Of a DNA stretch of 64,000 bases, positions 45,201 through 57,200 are shown piece by piece; the first letter of the stretch is position 1, and each line of letters begins with the position of its first letter. The translations under genes were made by a program, and so were the position numbers. The notes beneath the pieces were generated by a model, which saw only the letters and a list, made by a program, of their open reading frames with translations, was not told the origin of the DNA and made no database searches. This DNA is from Pristionchus mayeri. Its lineage: Eukaryota > Nematoda > Chromadorea > Rhabditida > Neodiplogasteridae. The DNA is taken from positions 24,593,474 to 24,657,473 of the forward strand of contig BTRK01000005.1 in NCBI GenBank assembly GCA_036245805.1, read 5' to 3'.

Positions 45201-48200
45201 CTCCAATCTCGAAAACCGCAAGGTGAAAATGGATAAAAATTGGGATTCGGAATCCGCTCGTCACGGCGGTTCCAACCATGTAACTCACTCGTCTCGAAAT
45301 TGTTTCTTCGAAAAGTTGAATTTTTAAAAATTATTTTAACACGGTGTGACATGCGTGCCGCGGCGCGTGATAAACATGCAGCAAATGGCAAGCCCGCGAA
45401 ATTCAAATTGTTACTTTATTTGGGGGAAAATGTCAGGGTTTTCCGTTTAAGAGATCACTCTGGACTTTGCCAATAGGTGAACTTTACAATTTGCCGTTTA
45501 GTTTTGAATATATCACGGTAATTCAGGCAACTTTTTGTATGATTTGAATTTCGTGCGCGGAATGTTTTAACTAATTTACCGTTGCGGAACGATGAATATT
45601 TTTAAAATGGTCCGGTCGACTCTGGTAATTCCGGGGGGGGGGGGGGGGGGGGGGGTTGTCACACCGTGTTTAATAATTGGTGAAAAAATGAAGTGTACAG
45701 GCGTAATCAGCATGAAATTCTTCTGGAGACTTTCTGGAGAGACGACATGCGCGACAACCTGTTTTCGACGTGACGACTTCTGGAGCCAAAGACGACTCTG
45801 AGAGCAAAATGAATGAGCCCACCGTTTTCAGCACCTTTTATTACCCCAAAACACTGTTACAGAGAATCGAATTTTTTAGCTGTCCCTATCCTTGCTCGAT
45901 TCTTAGACAAACAGACTCATATATAATATTGGATTCGAAATGTATGTCCTACACCATGCCGAGTACGCGACTAAACAAGCGGAACGAAAAATTAGAAAGC
46001 TATTTCCTAATATTTTCCCTGCCGCATATGGCCTTTAATCCCTATGGCCTGACATGTGGTGATGATTAAACGCAAGAATTTAAATTAAAACACTTTTAAG
46101 AGTATAATAATTAAAGTACTAAAGGCCGGCACAGCGACTTAGCGGCTTAGGTGGTCAACTAGCATTGTCGGAACGTTTTAATATTGCTATATACACGGCC
46201 CCCGGAGCATCGACATAAGGAAAAATATAACGTTCGCAGGCATCAAGGAAAAATTGTGGAAATTTTCAAAAGATACTGTCAGATTGCCTGATTTATCACT
46301 ATCCGAGCTGCAAAATGCATGGTTCTCGTAGCGATATTCCCTGAATTGTCACTATCCGAACTGCAAATTTAATTTGTGACCCTGAATATCAAGCAAGATT
46401 ACGATACAGCTCGAGAATGCCTCCGGACGTTTTTCCTTTCCTTATGTCGATGCTCCGGGGGCCGTGTATATATATTTTTCGACCCTGTACATTCATTATT
46501 TGTGTTTTGAAAATGGGACTGGTGGTGATTAATGTGAGAGAAACATTTCAGGAAATAGTTGATGATTGCGTTGAAGAGGAAGTGGTATCGCGAGAGAGTG
46601 TTGGAGGTCCAACTTCTTCTGTTGGATCCATCCCTGATAGCAGAGCAGTTTATGAAGCTAAAAAGAAAAGGTGACCTCAAAAGTTAGCAATACATTTTAA
46701 CATTTAAGAGACCCGCTCCGTAAGACTCGATCATACACGGCATTTTAAACGGTCGTGTTGAACATCGGCCGACTACGCCCACACAATAGACGAAATTACT
46801 TACCGTAGTTTTCGTTACGAGATGAAAGTTTTATATTGCCGCACGGCGTATCACTGCAGAAGGAAAAGTCGCGCCACACTATGAGGGTGTGATAGGGGAG
46901 TGATTTTTATCATTTAATGTGGTTAGCAGCACACACAGCCAGAACCGTAGATCGGTCGACCGGAACCGCAGCTTGGTCGACCAGAACCGTTATTTAGGTT
47001 GCTCAGATTGCCCAAACCTACCGTAGTTTATGGGCAACTGCCACATTCAAACGTTCCCGCTTTGCCTGATTGTCAAGTTGCCTGAACCGTGTACCCGAGC
47101 GGAATTTTTTGTCGTCTACTGTAATTATTTTCTTCAACCTTCGGGGTAGAATGATGCGGTGCCGTGATACGCCGTGTTGCCGCACGCACGGCCCCCGGAG
47201 CATCGACATAAGGAAAGGGAAAACGTCCAGGGGCTGTCCAGGAAATTGCTTGAGCTGTATAAAAATATGCTGCAGAATTACCGCTAAACATAGAAAAAAT
47301 GCCTGAAAATGAGGGTTTTAGTTGATCGCAAACTGAGTTTGCAGCTCGATTCGTGCAGATTAGGGGTGATCGTTATGAGACCAGACCCCTTTTCACTGAT
47401 TCAGACAACATTCTGACTATACTTTTTTTGAAAACGCGCGCCTTTTCCTTGATGCCTGCGGACGTTTTCCTTTTCCTTATGTCGATGCTCCGGGGGCCGT
47501 GCGCACGGCAGACTTTTTGCGGAGGGCCTGTTGAGAAAAAAGGTTCTCGCAAGGATCACTTTGCGTGCGGTTGAGTACATTGCGTGTATCATAAGTTTCT
47601 TTGCTTTTCAAATATATTTCACGGTTTTGTAAGTACGGCTGCAATTTGTATCGCTGTGAAATCAGTTAATACCGTAGTTTTCAGCAATTCTGCCCATTTC
47701 TACCGTAATAAAAACCTTTTTTTGAAATGTGGTACGGAATTCAGGCAATTCCAAGTGCTTTCTTACAGTTTGCAGGGACTACATTTGTACGGCGCTAACT
47801 GAGTATTTTTTCTTAAGCATTGCTGGATGTATGCTACCCCGGGGCCACTTTTTGGGTTTGTCCTCCGTGAAAAGGATGCCGTGTTGCCTCCGGGAAATCG
47901 TGTTAACTACGGTATTTTTCATCGTGTCACACGCATTATTTTTTGTTGAGAGGCTGATTCACGCGTTCTTTGTCCTTCGTTCTTTGCTAATTGCGCTTGC
48001 ACAGTTGCGTTTATATTTACTAAACATAAATAGAACCTATATTAGGCAATATTTATCTTTCATAATAATTGAACGAGTAAGGATCTGTGGTATTCGTAGG
48101 CCCTCTAAGTTAGTGGGCTGAAGAAAAGCATGGATACGGTATATATTCTTTACACTTCTTATCACGAACTAACTTTATTAATTATTTTTTAATTGTTGTA

Positions 48201-51200
48201 ATTAATTTTATATGTCTAAAAAATTATGATGTGATACAGAAAACTCGAGGAGCCAATATATCTGTTTCAATAGCATCATCAGATGTACTCATTTAGTGAT
48301 GAGGACCAGGGGTGGGCGGAAATGGGTGACCAGAAAAAAAACCGGAAACGGAAAATTTCCGGTTCAAAAAACCGGAAAAAAAGCGAAAACCTTCTGAAAT
48401 TCAGAACTAATCGCTCAATTTTTTCCAACGTACATCTGAGGTGTTTTTATCTTCTTTTACGAGCGAAAATCCAATGCCGGTCGTGCAATTGTCGTACCCG
48501 GAAAAAAACAACATCACGTAAACAATGTTCAATTTTGATTTTTTTGGTTTCATATTATGGTGGTTGTATACACTAGAGTCAACTTCTCGAAAAATTTTGG
48601 GCTCAGATTTTAGGAATTTTCCGGAAATTTCCAGATGTGCCATTGTGCCCAAAATGCTTATAAAATGCTGACGAACATTTTTTGAAACCATAGGAAGACT
48701 TCGGAAAATATGAACTGAAAGCAGAGACGAAATGAACCTAAAAATCAATCAGTCTCGGCGGGAAACCAAACAGTGAATACTATTGCAGATTGGGGAAGCT
48801 TAAGTCCATACGCCAATAGGAAAAAAAATATCTGCTAAACAATTTTAAAGTAGCTTACAACCGGAAGTGGAAATTTTCCAATCCAAAACAATTAGCATGC
48901 CTTTACCTATCGAAATCTCTTCCAAATGGCCATAATATCTAGCGTATATTGTCGGAAAATTTCGGAAACGGACCGGAAATTTTTCCGGTTATGTACCGGA
49001 AAAACCGGAAAATTTTCCGGTCGGAAAACATTTTCCGCCCAACCCTGATGAGGACCCTTGGGGAATCCAGATAGGATTTAGTGATTCCCCAGCACGACAG
49101 ATGATCCCTCGAACCTTATCGAGCAGGTCTCTTGAAGAATTGGCGGAAGTGCCCTGATAACGCCAAAACGAGAAAGAGAGTGTAAAATGGAGAGATTGAG
49201 CATGATCGCATGAACTCAATTGAGCTCAACCAGATCTCCCCTGATATTGATTTTCGATTTTTTTCATCATTAAATTTTGACTTCTTGGACCTCATTTTAG
49301 CATATTATGAAATAAACGTTCTTTCATGGTTGTTGGGTAACTTTAAATCGATAATAGATATCAGGTAGTCTACTCTGCATTTTAAAATAGTGGGCTGAAA
49401 AATAGAAAAATCGAGAAAGGACATTTTATCTTAGTGGGATCGAGCTTATTCATAGTGGTCCCACTATCTTAGTGGGATTTTAACGTTGAAAATCTGCTAA
49501 GTTAGTGGGATGTAAGCGAGAAGATTCGAGAAAGTGATTAGACCACAAAGTTAGTGGGTTCGAGATCTAGACAACCCTTTCTAGCTTGATGACTATTATT
49601 ATAGTCAATACAGTGAATTAACGATTGAATGGGTTTGACATCCAAGAGGAAGTAGAAGTCATTCGTGACCAACCTAATACAGGAGAGAAAGTGAACTAGA
49701 GATGCCTCAAAACATCAGAACTGTTGGAGCCAAACTTTCTTTATCCAGCTAAGGATTCATGTTTTTCCATTGTTTGCTATTGATATTTGTTGTCCTTTTT
49801 AATCATTCATTAGTTGCAAATGTGAAAAAATCTACCATACAATCAACCTGTCACTCGTGCCTAGAAATCCCTTCTCCCTCTTTAATGATCTATCAACCGC
49901 CGCCGAATCAAACAGCGGAACTAATCAAATTTAAAAAAATAATGATTAAGTTCAATAACAGGGTATTATCGTAAAGAAAATATTATTGATTGATCGTAAA
50001 AATGACATAACATTAATCCCACAAACTTAGTGGGGAATTCCCACTATGATAGTGGGAATGGTCCCATTAAAGTTACCCAACACCCTTGAAAATGCCTTTC
50101 TATATTATTTAACAATGTAGTAGAACGGGTTCTAATCAGTTAAACTGGAATAATGAAAATAATAGAAAATCAATATTTGCAACAACGTAGAGCCGAAAAG
50201 TTTCAGTCTTAGTTGCCTGATCACGCCCGCTCTCTCTCTTTTACACACTCTCTCGCTCGTTTTGTCGTGATCAGGGCACTTCCGCCAGTTCAAATTATTT
50301 TCATGGGTGTTGGGAAACTTTAACTTAGTGGTGAGGATCCCACAAAATTAGAGGGCCTACGAATAGCCCAGATCCTTCATGAATTGAACGTTTGAATTTC
50401 CGGCGACAGTGCATCCGGAATCCGGGTTTAATCAGTGCACACATTGACAAAAACCCGGTTTCCGGTCCGGCGCACTCGTAGTGGAGTGCGACCCGGAAAA
50501 ATTGCCAACACTGAAATGCCCTGATTATATCGGTCTTCCCCCAGACACGTTCTCTAGCAACGACGGCTATTTGGTTTATCCTTTGGGGATATCGATAAAC
50601 CAGACGATCGAATAGGCATGCAAGAGATATTCGAAGATTTATTTCTTACAAATTATGCGAAATTTTACTTTTTTTGACGAATTATAGCGTTACTTAAATA
50701 TACGTATCATTTTTTAATTGCGTTGCACTCGAATTTATCTAAGAATATATTTACTATATCTAAGAATAGGGGTCATCTTATATTCATGTGCATTTATGTT
50801 ATGATCTACCAAAAGTTATGAAAAAAGTTCACATCTCCAGCTATAACTGTCGTCAAAGTTGATGGATTATGGTTTCCTTAGAGGTTCTTACATAACGTTT
50901 CATTCCCTTTCGACTGAGCTATCACGCGATACCGAAATTGGCAATTTGAAAAATCCGATTTGGTAGATTAAAAATCGGTATTTCGGGACATGCTTCCGAT
51001 TGAAAAGTTCTTTGGCCCTAGGGGCCATGTTCCCAAAGTATGAACTCTAGGCGATCATTTTGACCGAGTTCGGCCAGCCTACCGCAGTCTTAAGGAACGG
51101 GTTTTAAAATAGAATAGAATTGATCTGGGTTACATTTTCCATTCGTCATCTTTGCTCTACCACCAATTTCCACCTTTGTAAAAATAAAAAAAAGAATAGA

Positions 51201-54200
51201 AATATATTTAAAAAATAGTAATATTCAATTCTTTATGTTCAGGGAAGAATTGAGGAAAAAGGGGAAGCCAAGCGACTACATTCCTCTGGATGAGGACAAA
51301 AAAATAAGCAATAAGGGAGAGAGACGGAGATTAATCCGAGAGGAAGATGATGATGATTCGGATCACGAAATTCAGACGTGAGATTTGGACGAATACTGGC
51401 TTCATACTAGTGTTTCTTTAAGATTCATTACATTTTTTAATGAAATAGAAGAAAAAATCAAGGTTTCTGATTGGAAAAATATCCAGATTTTATTCCGCGA
51501 AGGCTGAGAGACGAGAGGAAGAAGAGAGACGGAGAAATGCTCAATATGATATGGTGAGATGATGAAGGGTTATGCGAAAATGGATTGCTTAAGTTGGAAG
51601 GAGAAGAGGATCGTGAGAACGAAATAGATGAATGGGAGAGAATGCAGATAGAAAAGGCCGTCTCTACAAGAAATGTGAGTGGGTTATAAAAGTAAAGGCC
51701 TTCTTCGACATGGGAAAACCCCATCTGCCTAACGTTTCTGGAACAAAATCGCCTATTTGAAATAGTTCAAATATATTTTACGCTGCCGCGGGCAAATCAT
51801 ATATTTATGCTGCGGGATATTTAAGCTACAGATTTTACAGTAGTCATACTCCGGCTTTTCAACGACAGATGCGCGTCATTTTTGCGAAGTGGTGCGGACA
51901 CCTTATATCGCCGCCTCGTTACTGTGAGAACAGATTCCGTAGAATTTGGCTTGGTGCGAGTGCAGAAGGTTCCAGAGGAGCCAATCTACGAACTCGCGGA
52001 ACGCTTTAATCGCATTTTTAGAGACTAAATTCTGTTTTAGTTTAACTAGTATTATCGTTTCCATTTCATTCCGAGCTGTTTCAAATATCATTTTCACTTG
52101 ACATCGCCAAAATTGAACAATTTCGAGCAAATTAAAGCCGATTAAAACGTTCCCCGAGTTCGTAGATTGGCTCCTATGGACCGGGTAATCTTCTGCACTC
52201 GAACCACGCCAATTTCTACGGAATTTGTTCTCGCAGTATATTTACATGAAGCGGCGCCGCAACTTTCACGAAGCTGCGCGGAATACTTTCGCGAGGTGGC
52301 GATATAAGGTGTCCGCACCACTTCGCAAAAGTGGCGCGTATCCGTCCTTGAATATCCGGAGTACCTCTCCGCCCTGTCTTGCGAGATTTCAGTTAGCAAT
52401 TCACTGCCAAATAGAGAGAATTGATTAACAGTTTCTAAACAAACGATGGGCACACTCATTTTTGTACCCAGAGACATAGCTGTGAACGGGGGATTGCCTT
52501 CCCGGGAAGGGACTCCCTTTACAACGTATAGTGGGTCATGGCGAAAATCGATAGTAGGTCATGGGTAGTCAAGATACAATACAATACAATATTTATCTGT
52601 TGTCGCTTTCTGGGCGCAAATCAAGATGTGGGGTCAGAAAAGGTCGTTCTTCTCATTTCAATATGGTCATTTGCGGTGTGCTTGCGAGAGGATGTTGGAT
52701 TGCATTGCATATATAGAATCTCACTATATGTCGTAAACGAAGCCTTGCGTGTTCTAGAATCTTCCCTTCTCGAATCCTCCAGACTCGGTGATCAATCTTT
52801 CAACGAGATAATCGAGCCTCTATTCTGAAGAACCAAACATCCGAGTAGGTCATACCCATCACACGGTGACCACTCCGGCTTGGATGGGGATTCCTTTCTT
52901 TATGAGTCCAAGGGACTCGAGCAGGATCAGAAGATCGTCTCTGATCTTGTGACCTACTCTGGTTCCGATGAGTGCAAGAAGGCCTTCAGCGAGGGAAAAG
53001 TGAAGTTCCATCGTCATCCCTCTGATCGCCCTCCCAAGAGCCGTCCCCTGAAGATCGCTTTCGAGTCGAAAGCTCTCCGTGACTCGTTCCTCTCCGGCAT
53101 CCGATCGAAGGCAGGACGTCCTCCTCCCCTCGTCTCTCCCTCATCATTCGTTCGTCGTGACCTCACCCCTCATCAACTGCAGTTGGAGAGAGATGCGAGG
53201 AAGGAAGCAGTGAAGAAAAACCTCGAATGTCGTCAGATCGTCTGTGGCGTCCGTGATTACTCCCTGATCACATACCGTAACCCGAGACCCCTTCCCCCCA
53301 ATTACGGAACACCGCGCGGCTCCCGTGGCCAGAACTCTCCTGCGGATGATTCCACTCCAGATGATGGGTCTTCCTCTGCTGGTGCGACTTCAGCCTCGTC
53401 CTCTGCGCCCGCCAAGGCGAGCCACGTCACCATCCGAGCCACCATCAAGAAGCAACCAGTCTAGGACGGGAGCAGCAAGGGTATCCCTCCTCTCTTATCC
53501 CTCTCTAGTCCTTCTCTTTTGCTACCATTTATCGTTCCCTCTTGTGCTCTACCTTCCCCCGATTCCTCACGCAATCGATCGATTCCTTCCCCATCCTCTC
53601 CCAATGTCTCTCTATTCTATGCAAATTGCCGATCGATTAGGTGCAAGACTCAATGTCTCTCGTTTCTCCTCGCGTCTTTTACATATCGCGTTCTCTCATT
53701 TTCTGAAACTTGGTTCGCTAGTAGCGATAGTGATTCCTTATTAATTGTTATGTCCTTGTCCCTTGTTGGTGTCCACGTAGACGGGAGAGGACGGATAAAC
53801 GAACCGTTTATCCACGAATAATTAAATAGGAGAAAATAAATACAAACAACGAGCCGTCACGGGCTAGAGAGAGACTGACTCTCGACTGAATTGAGGGAGC
53901 GCGAGAGAGAATGGAACACGCAAATAGTTGCGCCAAAAATGTGTGTGAACAGGTTGAAGACGAGACTTACAGTAATACTTACGAGAGGTAATCGAGAACT
54001 GGATTATTTGTGTATAGGAATATTTAATTAGGGAACTTAGCTAGTATTTAGGTTCCTATACAACATTAATCAATAGCTATCATGACTATTTTGTGTTTCG
54101 CAATGATCGAGAGATTTCTGATGATAGTGGCAGAGGCGGTGGCGTCGCCTTAATCGTTCAGAGCTCCCTTTCTCCCGTTTTAATCTCTTCCTTTTCCTGT

Positions 54201-57200
54201 TCACTTATCGAAGCTATTACTGTAGACTTGTATCTGACTTTTACCAACAACCTTCCGTATCGCAAAATCAGGATAATTATCATTTATCGCTCCCCATCCT
54301 CTCCCTCCCTTTCGCTTACTTCTCTTGTAAATTATTTATCCTCGCTAATGACAGTTTTCCGTGTATAATTTTAGGTGATTTTAATCTACCCCAAGTAAAT
54401 TGGCTTGCCTTTTCATCTCCTACTCAAAATGACTTATTGAGTTTTATGGCCGACAACCGTTTTAATCAATATGTTACTTTTCCTACCCGTTGTCTAAGCT
54501 TTCTAGACTTGGTGTTCTGTAATTATGACATTATCCATAATGTATCTCCTTCCATATCGCTTAGTGACCATATTAGTGTAATTTTTGACCTCCGTATCCC
54601 TTCTCCTCCTCCACGCCAGTACACTCCCTCTAAAATGTACAGATTAGCTGACTGGCATTCCCTTAATGAAATTTTTTTTATCACGATTGGACCATTGCTC
54701 TTACAATTAGAGATTTGAACGCGAATGATGCCTACATTTATTTCACCAATTTTATTAATAACCTTCTTGATTCTTACGTCCCCCTCTCTAGGCCCTCTGA
54801 GATCTCCAAATATCCCAAGAATGTTAGGATTTTATATGGCAAAAGCCATAATTTAGCTCGTATCGCTCCTAACAGTGTAGCATCAATTCGAATGCATAAT
54901 CGTTTCCGCGCTTAATCGTTTTCATTGTTACATAGAGAGTAAAATCGTAGCCTCTTCGAATTCCAAATCCTTTTATCAATTTTGTAGTGGTAAACTGAGC
55001 TCCCCTAAACTTACTCCCTCCGCGATAATAGATAATTCTGGTACTACTCTTCTTACTAATGATGATAAGTGTGTTGCCTTTTCTCAGTTTTTCTCTTCTG
55101 TTTTCTCCCACCCAATGAATTGCCCTCTCCCGCTCCTTACACCATCTCTTACGTTTGACCTCCCAACTATTTCCCAACTAGATATTTTATGTGCATTTCG
55201 TAGTCTATCACCTAAAGTTAATATTACTCCTGATAATATTCCCAGCATCGCCCTTTCTAAATGAAAATTATCCCTCCTTTCTCCTCTCTCTATTATATAT
55301 AATAAGTCCCTTCTTACCTGCGATGTCCCTATCTTATGGAAACAAGCTTTGGTCAAACCCATTCCAAAGAAAACCAGTAACTCCATATCAGACTTTCGGC
55401 CTATCTCGCTCACTTCCTCTGTATGCAAAGTTTTTGAGAAAATACTTATCGAGAAGATCACCACTTTTCTAGATATAAATAACCTCTTTGATCCACGACA
55501 ATCAGGATTTCGTAATAGTAGATCCTCGAATCTTGCTGAAACCTTTTCCCATTATCTTAGAATCTCTAAAAATGGTTCCCCATTTGAAACTGTGTATTTT
55601 GATTTTAAGAAAGCGTTCGATAGCATAGACCATAGGCTATTGTTATTCAAATTGTCCCAGTTAGGCATCTCTGACCACCTTGTATCGTGGTTTCATTCCT
55701 ACCTTTCCAACAGAACCCAATCCGTTTTTATAGACTCATCTATTTCTCCCCCTCTCCTTATGAGATCGGGAGTTCCGCAGGGATCCTGCCCTCTCCTCTT
55801 AATTCTATTCATTAATGATATTAGTTCCCAATTCCCAATGACCATTCACTATTCCGTGTATGCAGATGACCTCAAATTATATGCTGAAGTGCCCAAATAT
55901 TCTGACGATCTTCAAAATGCATTATACTCGGTCTCCTCTTGGTCCTCTCAATGGAATTTAGGTATTTCTGAGACCAAATGTCATATTGTACTTTTCGGCT
56001 TGCATAATCCCCGTAGATCGTACTTTATTAATGGGGTTCTCCTCAATGAGCCCACTGTAAAAGAGAAGAATGTAACAAAAGTGATCGTTAAAGACTTAGG
56101 CGTCCATTTCTCCCCCAATCTCTCTTTCTCTTATCATATACAAAAGATTGTTGCTAAGGCCCGCTCCAAAATTAGCCTCATGTTTAAGTCATTTCATAGT
56201 AAATGCCCCACCATTTACAAGAAAGCCTATACAACATTTGTTCTTCCTAACCTTGAATATTGTTCAGTTATTTGGAACCCATCCCATTCTGTCGAATTGA
56301 CTAAGGAACTAGAAAAAGTACAACGTGACTTCTCTCGTAGGCTTTACTCCCGGTGCGTTCTTCCTCATGTACCTTATTTTGAACGAATGCAATTTCTTGA
56401 ATTAACGACTCTTGAAAGCCGTAGAACCGTAACCGATATTGTGTTCCTTCATTCCATTCTACACAGTCGCTATTTACTTGACTTTTCTTCTCTTCTTATC
56501 CCTGCCCCTCTCACCCGCCCTCTCCGTAATGGTCACCCTCTTCGAATAACCTTACCCTTTATCCCTCCGAAGTCGTATTCCACACTCGTATCTAGATCCA
56601 TTTCCTTTTGGAATTCTCTTACCACAGATTTTGTTGTTCTCCCACATAATTCCTTCCGTTCTCTCATCTCCTCACAGCCCCCTCTATCCTTTCCCAAATC
56701 CGTTATCCATAATTAGCTACATCAATGAGATCCCACCCCTTCCCTTCTATACCCTTGCTGCAAGCAAACCCGATTCGACCACATCGACGGACCTCCGTTT
56801 TTCGACACCATTCCACAATGATATCTTGAATTTTCCCACATGAACGGAATAAATAATTGAATTGAATTGAATTGAAGGCGGAAGCGAGGGGTATTAGGGG
56901 AAACCACTCCAAATCAGAGATAAATGAGAGAGGGACAGCTCGCGACGACTAACAAGGAATGGAATGAGGTCATGACTAAGTACCATAACCAATCGATAGT
57001 ACAGTATCGACTGATACCGTATGTGGCTACCGTAACCCTCTATTATCGCGAACTGACTTAATTGTTAAAAAGTCAAGGTACCATAACCAATCGATAGTAC
57101 AGTACCCCCAGATACCGTATATCACGCCCTTAATCCCGTATATCGCGAACTAACTTTATTTTTAAGAAGTTCTGGTATCGTGTCCAATCGATTCTACAGT

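Larger units (their letters stand above)
41906..45338. mobile_element. Inverted-repeat DNA element, about 3.4 kb, composite
   Basis: The left arm 41906-42047 and right arm 45190-45338 are complements (attcaacttttcgaaaa, gaaccgccgtggcga, ggttttcgagattggagtg). Inside, a block of about 0.6-1.2 kb is directly repeated (42205-43440 against 44534-45118). The downstream flank holds the CACGGTG element at 45340. TSD not resolved. No transposase recognised. Confidence 0.6.
48070..50393. mobile_element. Inverted-repeat element with aaggatctg...cgtaggccctctaa ends
   Basis: About 48070-48122 and 50325-50393 are inverted copies (gtattcgtaggccctctaa). Internal motif ttagtgggat/atcccacta is repeated near 49430-49570 and 50020-50060. 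It contains a hAT MITE and a TTAA MITE. Transposase not found. Confidence 0.5.
52567..56876 (+). pseudogene. CR1/jockey-type LINE, nearly full length, frameshifted
   Basis: Separate ORF1 (52880-53464), then ORF2. Endonuclease read as FYANCRSIRCK, SFSETWFAS (interrupted by a solo LTR), SGRGGGVALIV, LGDFNLPQVNW, LSDHISVIFDL. Then IRILYGKSHNLARIAPN, and reverse transcriptase 55349-56716 with FRPISLTSSVCKVFEKI, VYFDFKKAFDSID, SGVPQGSC, YADDLKLYAE, DLGVHFSPNL, and the C-terminal domain to VIHN. A short deletion follows GVPQGSC (the usual I-G is missing), and frameshifts at about 54365 and 54715-54950 disable it. The 3' end has a (TTGAA)n tail at 56850-56876. It shares most motifs with the minus-strand LINE at 18440-21896 and lies in PAXBP1-like intron 6, sense orientation. 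Confidence 0.9.

Noticed and set aside
53325..53744. 139-aa ORF overlapping the LINE ORF1 end
   Set aside because: Other-frame translation; the endonuclease motifs are in the frame of 53519.
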